In this document: piece by piece, positions 8,795 through 18,200 of the stretch
How positions within the stretch are numbered: position 1 is the first letter of the stretch
Layout of the letters: every line of letters begins with the position of its first letter
Assembly: GCF_001921865.1 (NCBI RefSeq)
Contig: NZ_MSCT01000013.1
Span: 1-64,000, forward strand
Length of the DNA stretch: 64,000 nt
Direction: 5' to 3'
Source of the DNA: Pseudomonas chlororaphis
GTDB lineage: Bacteria > Pseudomonadota > Gammaproteobacteria > Pseudomonadales > Pseudomonadaceae
The notes under the pieces: generated by a model
Told to the model about the DNA's origin: nothing
Databases searched by the model: none
The model's input: the letters and a program-made list of their open reading frames with translations, nothing else
Translations under genes and position numbers: made by a program

Positions 8795-10182
8795 AGGGAG
8801 TGGATTTTCCCGGCCTGTTGGCGTTGTTCCAGCAGGCCCGGCGGCAGGCCGTAGAAGCGCAACGGCCGATCCTCGCGGTCAGCGCCTGCCCGGCCCCCGA
8901 CCTCGACCCGCTGCGGCTCTATGAAGCCCACCGCCAGGGGTTCTTCTGGTGCGCGCGACAGCCGGACCTGACGCTGTTCGGCTACGGCTGCCAATGGCAG
9001 GCCCTGGCCTCGGGCAGCCAGCGCATGGCCGAGATCCAGCGGCAATGGGCCGCGCTGTGCGTCGATGCCTTGGTGGCAGGCCCCAAGTCGCCCCTGCTGC
9101 TGGGCGGCATGCGCTTCGATGAACAGCAGGCCGGCGCGGCCCATTGGGCGGGGTTCGCCGACGCCAGTTTCCACCTCGCCCACTGGCTGCTCAGCGAGGA
9201 TGCCAGCGGCCGCTGGCTGCGCTGCCAGCGCCGGGTCGAGCCCGACAGCGATCCCGCCGAGCTGGCCCGCGACAGCCTGGCCGCCTATGAGCGGCTGCTG
9301 GCCATGGCGCCCCCGGCGCCCTCCGCGCCCCGCGCCATAGAACGCCATGCGTTGCCCGCCGCGCAGTGGCAGGCCAAGGTCGATGCGGCGCTCCAGGCCA
9401 TCGACGCCGGGCACTTGAGCAAGGTGGTGCTGGCGCGGCACATCGAATACCGGCTCGACGCGCCCCTCGACAGCGGCGCGGTCATGCGCCGGCTGCACGA
9501 TCAGCGCAGTCCGTCCCACCTGTTCGCCCTGCACCGCGGCGCGCACTGTTTCATGGGCGCCACCCCGGAGCGCCTGCTCGGTGCCCGGCAAGGCCAGCTG
9601 AACACCCATGCCCTGGCGGGCAGCGCGCGCCGCGGGCGCACGGCGGCCGAAGACGAGGCGCTGGGCGCCCGGCTGCTGGCGGACGCCAAGGAGCAACACG
9701 AACACCGGCTGGTGGTGCAGACCATCCGCCAGGGGCTGGACGCCCTGGTCAGCGACTTGCAGGCCGCGGCCGGGCCCAGGCTGCTGAAGCTGGCCAACGT
9801 GCAGCACCTGAGCACGCCGATCCAGGCCCGGCTGCGCCCGGAGCACAGCCTGCTGGACGGGGTCCGGGCGCTGCACCCGACCCCGGCGGTGGGCGGCTTG
9901 CCCAGGGCCGGCGCCTTGAACTTTATCCGCCGTCACGAAGGCTTCGACCGCGGCTGGTACGCCGCGCCCGTGGGCTGGCTGGACGCCGAAGGCAACGGCG
10001 ATTTCCTGGTCGCCCTGCGCTCCGCCCTGCTCGCCCCCGACAGCTGCCACCTGTTCGCCGGCTGCGGGATCGTCCAGGGGTCCAGGCCGGCCGACGAATA
10101 CGAGGAAACCCAGATCAAGCTCTCGAGCATGGAACGGGCCCTGCTGCTGTTCGGCCCCCCGGCTGTTGCCGCGACGGGTTGA
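8791..10182 (+). CDS. pchA: Isochorismate synthase
   Basis: 463 residues from ATG 8791, which overlaps the pchB stop. It is a chorismate-utilising enzyme of the MST family, with LSKVVLARH near 210 and FMGATPERLLG. LHPTPAVGGLP and CGIVQGSRPADEYEETQIKL near the C-terminus carry the Mg-binding glutamates. It isomerises chorismate to isochorismate, the substrate of the neighbouring lyase. It is the last gene of the plus-strand operon and converges with the TolC-like gene, leaving about 94 bp. I see only a weak GC hairpin (about 10188-10211) and no clear T-tract terminator in that gap. Confidence 0.93.
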   Translation: MKGVDFPGLLALFQQARRQAVEAQRPILAVSACPAPDLDPLRLYEAHRQGFFWCARQPDLTLFGYGCQWQALASGSQRMAEIQRQWAALCVDALVAGPKSPLLLGGMRFDEQQAGAAHWAGFADASFHLAHWLLSEDASGRWLRCQRRVEPDSDPAELARDSLAAYERLLAMAPPAPSAPRAIERHALPAAQWQAKVDAALQAIDAGHLSKVVLARHIEYRLDAPLDSGAVMRRLHDQRSPSHLFALHRGAHCFMGATPERLLGARQGQLNTHALAGSARRGRTAAEDEALGARLLADAKEQHEHRLVVQTIRQGLDALVSDLQAAAGPRLLKLANVQHLSTPIQARLRPEHSLLDGVRALHPTPAVGGLPRAGALNFIRRHEGFDRGWYAAPVGWLDAEGNGDFLVALRSALLAPDSCHLFAGCGIVQGSRPADEYEETQIKLSSMERALLLFGPPAVAATG

Positions 10183-10276
10183 TACAGGCCCGGTCCCGTC
10201 GATGGCGGGGCCACCCTTGCGCAGTTCAACGATTGCCGCCCAGTGGCCGAGCGAACGGCATGGCCGGCGGGTGGCG

Positions 10277-11641
10277 TCAGTGGGAGGAAAAACACTGGGC
10301 CAACCTGCTGACGTCCACCTCGGACAAGCGGCCGGCCAGAAAGCGCAGCTTCAGCCACGACAGCAAGTACGCGTAACGCGCCTGGGCCAGATTGCGCAGC
10401 GCGTCATAGTACTGCTGCTCGGCGTCGAGGACGTCGGAGTTGACCCGCTCCCCGCCCGCCACGCTTTTTTTCATCGCCACCGTCAGTTCCCGAGCCGAGT
10501 CGACGGCGAACTGGAAGGCGCGCATTTTCGCGGTGCTGCTGTTGTAGAGGTTGAACTGCTTGCGCAAGTCGTTCACCACCTGGTTCAGCTTGGCCTCGTT
10601 CTCGTAACGCAAGCGCCCACTGTTGTCGATGGCTTGCCCCACGGCCGCCGACACACCACCGCCGGCAAAAATCGGCACGCTGACCTGAATCCCTACACTG
10701 TTGGTCTCGTAGCGCTGGTCGTAGGTCGACTCCGTGCTGGATTTCTGCTTGCCCGCCGTCGCATAGAGACTGACCTTGGGCAAATGCCCGGCGCGCGCTT
10801 GCTCGACCTGCTCATCCGCCGATTCCAGCGCGTAGCGCAACGATTCGAGTTCCGGGTTATTGAGCAGCGCGATATCCCGCCACGCCTCGAAACTCTCGAG
10901 TTCCAGCGGCAGGTTTTCAAAAGTCCCGGTCAACGGCGCCAGCTCCTCGGCGCTCAGGGAGCGCCCGACCATGGCACTCAATTCGCGTATCGCCGCATCG
11001 GCGTTGTCCTGTGCCTCGATCTCCTGGGCCTGCGCCAGGTCGTAGCGCGCCCGGGTTTCCAGGACATCGGTACGGGTGCCTTCGCCCACCGCCATGCGCC
11101 TGGCATTGACCTTCATCTGCTCATCGAGGGTGCGTTTCTGCGCCCGCGCCAGGCCGATCTGCTCATGGGCGTAGAGGGCCTCGGTATAGGCCTGGGTCAC
11201 CCGCACGGCCAGTTCCTGGTTGCGGCTGCGAAAGCGCGCATCGGCATGCTGGGCCTGGGCCACGCCCCGGTAGTAGCGCGACATCGCGTCGTAATCGAGC
11301 AGCGGCTGCTCCAGGGTCAATGACGACGAATAGCTGCGGTAGGAACGGTCGGTGGTGGTTGAACCGAAAAAGCCGGGCTGGGTGACCTGCGATTCATTGC
11401 GCCCGCTCTGGTATTGCAGCGATACCTTGGGCAACAACGCGGCCCGGCCGATGGCGCGCTCCTCAAGGCCAGCGTCGCGCTCCTTGATCGCGGCGTGATA
11501 GGTGGGGTCGTAGTCCAGCGCCAGGGCATAGACGTCCATCAAGCCCGTGGCGCGAGCGCTGGCCTGGCTTTCCAGGCAGAACACCGCCAGTATCAGGACT
11601 GCCCATCGCCCTCTGCTGTCCATGCGCCATCCGCTTGTCAT
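10277..11641 (-). CDS. TolC-family outer-membrane efflux protein of a type I secretion system
   Basis: 454 residues from the ATG at 11641. That ATG shares one base with the upstream HlyD stop (TGATG), which suggests coupling; a TTG one codon further up and an ATG at 11623 are alternatives. A signal peptide is visible (RWAVLILAVFCLESQASA). The body has the repeated long helices of TolC-type trimers, with internal pseudo-repeats (for example LALDYDPTYHAAIKER and LLNNPELESLRYALES). It forms the outer-membrane channel for the RTX protein encoded upstream. It is closer to AggA/LapE-type channels of T1SS operons than to multidrug OprM types, because it lacks a lipobox. Confidence 0.9.
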   Translation of the reverse strand: MTSGWRMDSRGRWAVLILAVFCLESQASARATGLMDVYALALDYDPTYHAAIKERDAGLEERAIGRAALLPKVSLQYQSGRNESQVTQPGFFGSTTTDRSYRSYSSSLTLEQPLLDYDAMSRYYRGVAQAQHADARFRSRNQELAVRVTQAYTEALYAHEQIGLARAQKRTLDEQMKVNARRMAVGEGTRTDVLETRARYDLAQAQEIEAQDNADAAIRELSAMVGRSLSAEELAPLTGTFENLPLELESFEAWRDIALLNNPELESLRYALESADEQVEQARAGHLPKVSLYATAGKQKSSTESTYDQRYETNSVGIQVSVPIFAGGGVSAAVGQAIDNSGRLRYENEAKLNQVVNDLRKQFNLYNSSTAKMRAFQFAVDSARELTVAMKKSVAGGERVNSDVLDAEQQYYDALRNLAQARYAYLLSWLKLRFLAGRLSEVDVSRLAQCFSSH

Positions 11642-13065
11642 CAACGCTCCCGAATACTTTCACCGCCGTACTGCATCAGCGGATCCAGGAAATACTCAAT
11701 CACCCGACGGCGGCCCGTCTTGATCTCGGCCGTCACCGCCATGCCCGGCGCCAGGCGAATAGCCGTGCCATTGACGGCAATGCTCGAACGCGCCATGGCG
11801 ACGCGCATGGAATAGATCAGGCCGCGTTTTTCGTCGTTGATCGCATCGCTCGATACCGAGGTCACGGTACCCGGCACAATGCCGTACTTGGTGTAGGGAA
11901 AGGTCTCGATCTTGACCTCGGCCTCCTGCCCCGGCTGCACAAAACCCACATCCTTGTTCTCCAGGAACGCCTCGATCTCCAGGACCTTTTCTTCCGGCAC
12001 CACCAGCATCAGCGGCTGGGCTTCGGTGACGACGCCGCCCAGGGTACGCACGGCCAGTTGCTGGACCGTGCCGGACACCGGCGCGGTGAGCCGCGTCAGG
12101 TGTTCGGACTGTCGCGCCTTGACCAGGTCCTGTTCCAGCAGGGAGATGCGCTGGCTGCCTTCGTTCAGGCGCTCCAGGCTGGCATGCCGGGCATCCGCCC
12201 ACAGGGTTTCGCGCTGTTGCCGCACCTGCGCGATGGAGGCTTCGATCTCCTTCAAGCGGCTACGCTGCACGGCGAGATCGGACTCTTGTTCGATGCTCTC
12301 GCGCTCGCGCTCCAGGTACGTATTGCGCGCCACATACTGCTCCCCCGCCAAATCCTTCAGGGCCTCGGCGCGCTGGCGAACGATAGGCGAGGTTCGTGCA
12401 AGCTTGCCGACCAGCGCCGTGGTGGAGCGGTGTTCGGCCTGACGCTGGGCCAGTTCGGCATCGATACCCGTCTGCTTGGCCTGCAATGCCGCAAACTCCG
12501 CCTCCGCCAGGCGCTGCATATCCGCGGCCGCACGCGGATCGACATCGGCTGGGCCGAGCGTGGGCCGGCGGTGGCCGTCGATCGCGGCGAGCATGGCTTC
12601 GGCGCGCGCCACTTGCAGGGTCCAGGTCTGCAGTTCGTTGACAATGCGTTGCTGCTCGGCCCCGGTGACGGTGCCGTCGAGTTCGATCAGCACATCCCCC
12701 TCGCGCACGAATTGCCCCTCGCGGGCATGAATGGCCTTCACCGTGGCCGTGCCGATCGGCTGTATCACCTGCGTGCCTTCGCTGGGGATGATCTTGCCCT
12801 GGGCCGTGGCAACGATGTCCACCCGCCCGAATACCGACCACGACACGGCGAGCGCCGCGAACAGGATCATCAGCCACATGGCCACCCGCGGCGCCGGCGA
12901 GAGCACGGTTTGCTGCAACGCCAACGCCGCGGGCAAAAACTCAGCCTCGTCGGCGGAGTGGCGCTTGCGCTCCCAGGATTTGCGCTCGCGCCAGGCGGCG
13001 GCCCACACACTGGCGTAGCGCTTGCGCAGGTCGCCCCAGGCGCTGAAAGTAGGTCCCCAAGCCAT
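11641..13065 (-). CDS. HlyD-family type I secretion membrane fusion protein
   Basis: 474 residues. A cytoplasmic N-terminal tail of about 55 residues precedes one membrane helix (VAMWLMILFAALAVSWSVFG). The lipoyl half-motifs follow (ATAQGKIIPSEGTQVIQP and VREGDVLIELDG), then a long coiled coil (about 140-310) and the second lipoyl half (LTAPVSGTVQQL). It ends with the conserved HlyD C-terminal region, including PGMAVTAEIKTGRR. It bridges the ABC transporter and the TolC channel in the periplasm. It lies 3 nt downstream of the transporter gene and is coupled to the outer-membrane gene. Confidence 0.92.
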   Translation of the reverse strand: MAWGPTFSAWGDLRKRYASVWAAAWRERKSWERKRHSADEAEFLPAALALQQTVLSPAPRVAMWLMILFAALAVSWSVFGRVDIVATAQGKIIPSEGTQVIQPIGTATVKAIHAREGQFVREGDVLIELDGTVTGAEQQRIVNELQTWTLQVARAEAMLAAIDGHRRPTLGPADVDPRAAADMQRLAEAEFAALQAKQTGIDAELAQRQAEHRSTTALVGKLARTSPIVRQRAEALKDLAGEQYVARNTYLERERESIEQESDLAVQRSRLKEIEASIAQVRQQRETLWADARHASLERLNEGSQRISLLEQDLVKARQSEHLTRLTAPVSGTVQQLAVRTLGGVVTEAQPLMLVVPEEKVLEIEAFLENKDVGFVQPGQEAEVKIETFPYTKYGIVPGTVTSVSSDAINDEKRGLIYSMRVAMARSSIAVNGTAIRLAPGMAVTAEIKTGRRRVIEYFLDPLMQYGGESIRER

Positions 13066-13068
13066 GCA

Positions 13069-15258
13069 CTACCCCTGTTGCATGCGGTGCAAGGCGGCGT
13101 AATGCCCCTGTTCCCTTTGGATGAGTTCGGCATGCGTGCCTTGCTCGACAATATCCCCGCGCTCCATGACAACGATGCGATGGGCGTCCTTGACCGCCGA
13201 CAACCGATGCGCGATGACCAAGACGGTGCGGCCCTGGCTGATCTGGCGCATGTTCTGCTGGATGATGCGTTCGGACTCGTAGTCCAGCGCGCTGGTCGCT
13301 TCGTCGAAGATCAGGATGCGCGGGTTGGAAAGCAGCGCCCTGGCAATCGCAATGCGCTGGCGCTGGCCGCCCGACAACGTGGAGCCCTGTTCGCCGACCA
13401 GGGTGTCGTAGCCCTCGGGCAGCTCGGCGATGAACTCATGGGCACCGGCCAGGCGCGCCGCGGCGATGACGCTCGGCAGCGGCGTGCCGGGGTCGTTGAA
13501 GGCGATGTTGTCGCGGATGCTGCGGCTGAACAGGACGTTCTCTTGCAGCACCACGCCGATCTGGCGACGCAACGAACTGGCGTCGATGGTCGAGATGTCC
13601 ACGCCGTCGATCAGCACCCGGCCCTGCTCGGGCTGGTACAGGCGCTGCACCAGCTTGGTCAGGGTGCTTTTGCCCGACCCCGAGCGACCGACGATGCCGA
13701 CGGTCTCCCCGGCCCTGATCGCCAGGCTCACGCCCCGCAGCGCGGGTTGCGCCCCTGGCCGGTAGCGGAACTCGACCTGGTCGAACTCGATCGTTCCGCG
13801 CACCGGCGGCAGCGCGGGCCTGGCGGTGTGCACTTCGGTCCGGGTGTTCAGGATGTCCCCCAGCCGCTGCATCGAAATGCCCACCTGCTGGAAGTCCGCC
13901 CACAGTTGCGCCAGGCGCATCACCGGGCCCGCCACATTGGCGGAGAGCATATTGAAGGCAATCAGTTGCCCCACCGTCAGTTGGCCGTCGATGACCAGGC
14001 GCGCGCCCAGCCACATGGTGCCCACGGTCACCAGCTTGCTGATCAGGGTCACCCCGCCATTGGCCACCGTGCTGATCGTCGTGGTCCGGAACCCCGCCTT
14101 GACGTAGGCGGCCAACTGGTTGTCCCACTTGCGTATCCACTGCGGCTCGACGGCGCTGGCCTTGAGCGTCTCCACGCCGCTGATGGTCTCCACCAGAAAC
14201 GACTGGTTCTGGGCGCCGCGGTTGAATTTCTCGTTCAGCCGCGCCCGCAGGGCCGGGGTAAACCCCAGGGACAAGAGGAAATAACAGGGCAGCGATACCA
14301 CCACGATCAGCGTCAGCCACACGCTGTAATAGGCCATCACGGCCAGGAACACGATGGAGAACAGCAGGTCCAGGACCACGGTAATGGCGTTGCCGGTCAG
14401 GAATGAACGGATGTTCTCCAGCTCGCGCACCCGGGCCACCGAGTCGCCCACCTGGCGCGCCCGGAAATAGGCCAGCGGCAAGTTCAACAGGTGGCGAAAC
14501 AGCCTGGCCCCCAGCTCCACATCGATGCGGCTGGAGGTGTGGGCGAACACATAGCTGCGCAAGGCGTTGAGCACCACCTCGAACGTCACGACCACCAACA
14601 GGCCCACGGCGATCACGTCCAGGGTGGTGAAACTGCGGTGCACCAGCACCTTGTCCATCACCACCTGGAAGAACAGCGGCGTGACCAGGGCGAAGAGCTG
14701 GAGCACGAAGGACACGACAAACACTTCCAGCAGCAACTTGCGGTACTTGACCACGGCCGGAATGAACCAGCTGAAGTCGAATTTCGCCAGGTCGCCGGCA
14801 ATGGAGGCGCGGGAGGCGACCAGGATCAGCTCGCCGGTCCAGCGTTGGCGCAGTTCGTCCAGCGTCAACTCGCCGGGCCCTGGTTGGCGCGGGTCCTGGA
14901 TCAGCACCTGGCCGGCATCCTGGCGCGCGAGGATGAAAAAGTTGCCCTCCAGGTCGCAGCCCATGGCCGGCAACGGCGTGGTGGCCAGGCGTTCGACCCG
15001 GCTGTCCAGGCGCCGGGCGCGCAGGCCGAGCTTCTTCGCCGCGAGCAAGATCTCGCTCATGCCGAACGTCTGGCCCTCGCCGCGAAACTCATGGGCCAGT
15101 TGATCGACATCCACCGCCACCTGGTGGTAGCGCGCGAGCATGGCCAGGCAGAGCAGACCGGTGTCGACAATCTCTTCGCCGGGAGGCACCGCGCCCCCGG
15201 CACCCGGCTGCCCGTCGATGTGCTTCATGGGGTGTGGACGTTCGGTTTCGCCCCTCAT
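13069..15258 (-). CDS. Type I secretion ABC transporter with degenerate C39-like domain
   Basis: 729 residues from ATG 15258, which overlaps the RTX stop (ATGA). The domain order is a C39-peptidase-like domain (about 25-145), a six-helix membrane domain (about 165-450) and an ATPase. The ATPase has Walker [10 protein letters not shown] (about 525), signature [15 protein letters not shown] and Walker [13 protein letters not shown]. In the C39 domain the catalytic Cys position reads DTG instead of DCG and the His position reads GNFF. It is therefore a non-cleaving, HlyB-like domain that docks the unfolded substrate, and the substrate should not carry a double-Gly leader. It powers export of the adjacent RTX protein. 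Confidence 0.93.
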   Translation of the reverse strand: MRGETERPHPMKHIDGQPGAGGAVPPGEEIVDTGLLCLAMLARYHQVAVDVDQLAHEFRGEGQTFGMSEILLAAKKLGLRARRLDSRVERLATTPLPAMGCDLEGNFFILARQDAGQVLIQDPRQPGPGELTLDELRQRWTGELILVASRASIAGDLAKFDFSWFIPAVVKYRKLLLEVFVVSFVLQLFALVTPLFFQVVMDKVLVHRSFTTLDVIAVGLLVVVTFEVVLNALRSYVFAHTSSRIDVELGARLFRHLLNLPLAYFRARQVGDSVARVRELENIRSFLTGNAITVVLDLLFSIVFLAVMAYYSVWLTLIVVVSLPCYFLLSLGFTPALRARLNEKFNRGAQNQSFLVETISGVETLKASAVEPQWIRKWDNQLAAYVKAGFRTTTISTVANGGVTLISKLVTVGTMWLGARLVIDGQLTVGQLIAFNMLSANVAGPVMRLAQLWADFQQVGISMQRLGDILNTRTEVHTARPALPPVRGTIEFDQVEFRYRPGAQPALRGVSLAIRAGETVGIVGRSGSGKSTLTKLVQRLYQPEQGRVLIDGVDISTIDASSLRRQIGVVLQENVLFSRSIRDNIAFNDPGTPLPSVIAAARLAGAHEFIAELPEGYDTLVGEQGSTLSGGQRQRIAIARALLSNPRILIFDEATSALDYESERIIQQNMRQISQGRTVLVIAHRLSAVKDAHRIVVMERGDIVEQGTHAELIQREQGHYAALHRMQQG

Positions 15259-18200
15259 TGCCAGTTCGCCGCGATCACCGGCGCGAGCGCCGCGGCGTAA
15301 TTGCTCGGCAAGCTGGTCTGGCCGGCGGCGGGAGGCGCGAAGGCCGCCATGGCGCTGACCAGGTTCTCGACCTTGCTGTCCAGCAGGATCCTCGTGCCGT
15401 TCTGGAATTTTTCCACATGGTGCTGGTTGCCCAGGTACCAGTCGTCCACCAGGAGCTTGTTGGCGGTGCCGATCACGCTGACTTCAAGGTCGTCGGCCAC
15501 ATGGCGAAACCACAGTTGGTCGACCGACATGCCCGCCATCAGGGCGATGTCGGTATTGCCCGCGGTGGCATCGTTCTCGATGATGTGGTCGACGCCGAAA
15601 TTGGCCAGCAACACATAGCGGTCATTCCCCGTGCCGCCGATCAGGGTGTCGTTGCCGGCAAGGCCGTTGAGGATGTCGTCGCCCCCGCCGCCGACCAGGG
15701 TGTTGGCCGCGCCATTGCCGAGCAGGGTGTTGGCGGCGTCGTTGCCCCGGGCATCGATGGCCGCGTCGCCCATCAGCGTGATCCGCTCGACATTGTCCGG
15801 CAGCGCGTAGGACACGTAGGCGCGGACCGCGTCGGCGCCTTCGTTTGGCTGCTCGACGATGATGTCCTGGGAGCTGCTGACATCGTAAGTGTCGTCGCCC
15901 AACCCGCCGATCAAGGTGTTGTTACCGGAGCCGCCGATCAGCGTGTCGTTGCCGGCGTTGCCAATCAGCGTGTCGTTGCCCGCGCCTCCCGACAGCGTAT
16001 CGGCCGTCGGCCCGCCCACCAGGGTATCGTCGCCATCGGTGCCCACCGGCGGGCGCCATTCGCCCTGCCAGTTCGCGTTGAGCACCGGCGTCAGCGCGGC
16101 GACATGGGTGGCCGGCAGCAGCGGCGTCGTCGGGAGGGTCAGCTTGGCCATGGCCTGGACCAGGTTTTCCACCTGATTGGCCAGCAGCACCCCGCCTTTC
16201 GCGGTCGTGAACCTCTCCACCTGGTATTGCGCGCCCAGGTACCAGTTGCTCACGGTCACCGAAGAGCTGGTGCCGATGATGCGGATCCTCAGGTCGTTCT
16301 GTTCGCGGCTGAACCACAGTTGGCTGCTGAGGATGCCCACGCCGAATACCAGGGTGTCGGTGTTGCCGGCGGTGGTGTCGTTTTCGACGATTCGATCACT
16401 GTCGCTGTCGCGCCCGAACAGGTAGGTATCATTGCCCGTGCCGCCGACCAGGGTGTCGTAGCCTCTGCCGCCGGACAAGGTGTCGTCGTTCTCGCGCCCT
16501 TCGAGCCAATCCGAACCGTCGCCGCCGAGCAAGGTGTTGGCCTGGGCATTGCCCCTGAGCTTGTCGTCGAACTGGCTGCCCACCAGGCTCTCGATATTGA
16601 GCAAGGTGTCGTTGCCGGAACCGCCCGTGGCCTGGCTGCCGGTCAGGGCCAGGTCCATGACGATGCCCGCCGTGGCCTTGGCGTACGACACGGTATCCGT
16701 GCCGCCGGCGCCGTCGATGAGGTTGTCTGCGGCCGACGCGTCAATCCAGTTGTCCTGGGCGTTGCCGGTCAGGGAGGACGGTCCGCTGGCGAGCATCTGC
16801 GCATTCTCGACGTTTTGCCCAAGGGTGTATTGGGCGACGGACACCAGCACGGTATCGATCCCGCCGTCGGCCAGTTCGATCACCCTGTCGCCGGCGTTAT
16901 CCACCAGGTAGACATCGTCGCCGAGCCCGCCGCTCAGGGTGTCGGCGCCCAATCCGCCGTCGAGCCGGTTGTTCTGCCCATTCCCCGTCAGCACATCGTC
17001 ATGACGCGTGCCGACCAGGTTCTCGATGCCGATCAGGGTGTCGCTGCCGGAGCCCCCGGTCTGCTGCGCGCCGCCGACGCCCAGGTTGACCGTCACCGCC
17101 GAGGCCATGCCTTCGTAGTTGACGGTGTCGCTGCCCCCCGCGCCGTCGATCACGTTGTTGTCCTGGCTGGCATAAATGACGTTGTCCAGGCCGTTGCCGG
17201 TCAACCAGGTCTTGCCCATTTGCAGGATGCGGGCGTTTTCGACGTTGTCGGTCAGGGTGTAGCCGACCAGGTAGCTGTTCACCGTGTCGATACCGGCATT
17301 GGCCAGCTCGAACACGATGTCGCCCGGGTTGTCGACCACATACAGGTCGTTGCCGTTGCCGCCGCCCATCCAGTCGGCGCCGCTTGCGCCGTCGAGGATG
17401 TTATCCAGCTCGTTGCCATTGATCGTATCGTTGAAACCGCTGCCGATGATGTTGTCGATGTACAGCAGTTCGTCATTGCCCGAGCCCCCGGTCACCTCGG
17501 GCCCCGTGCCCATCAGGTGCCAATTGACCTGGATCGCCGCCTTCGCGTACTGGTAACTCACCGTATCGGGGCTGGCCAGCCCGGCGTAGGGGTTCATGGA
17601 GCCGATGATGGTGTCGTTGCCATCCCCCGCGTACAGGATGTTGGTCAACGCGTTGCCCCACAGAGTGGTGCCGGTCGAGCCCATGATGCGTGCGTTCTCG
17701 ACGTTCTCCGCCAGTTGGTAGTACGCCAGCGACCAGACGTAGACCGTGTCGATACCGGCGCCGACGCCCTCGACGACCTTGTCGTCGCGATGATCCACGT
17801 GGTGGATGTCGTCCCCCGCGGTGCCTGTCAGGGTATTGGCCACCGGCACGCCAGAAGGCTGCCCGCCTGGCGTCGCGCGCGGCACGCTGGCGTCGCTCAG
17901 CGCCGAACGCAGGCTGGCGTCGTCGGGAATCTCGAACCCGGTCTGCGGGTTGAACCCCGGATGGGCCGCCCGGTACGCGGCCATGGCTTGCACCAGGCCA
18001 TCGACCTGGTACAGGGCCACCCCGTCCCCCGCCAGGATCTGCTCGAGCCGGTAGGACTGCCGGGTATACCAGTCTTTCAGGGTGACCCGGTCCTCGGTGC
18101 CGATGACCTCGACGACCAGGCTGTCGCCCGCACGGCTGAACCACAGCTGGCGGGAATTGACGTCGTTGCCGAGCAGCAGCTTGCCGGCCTGCGGCGTCAT

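Noticed and set aside
10183-10276. Terminator after pchA
   Set aside because: Only a broken GC stem without a T-tract could be seen, so it is not called as a feature.
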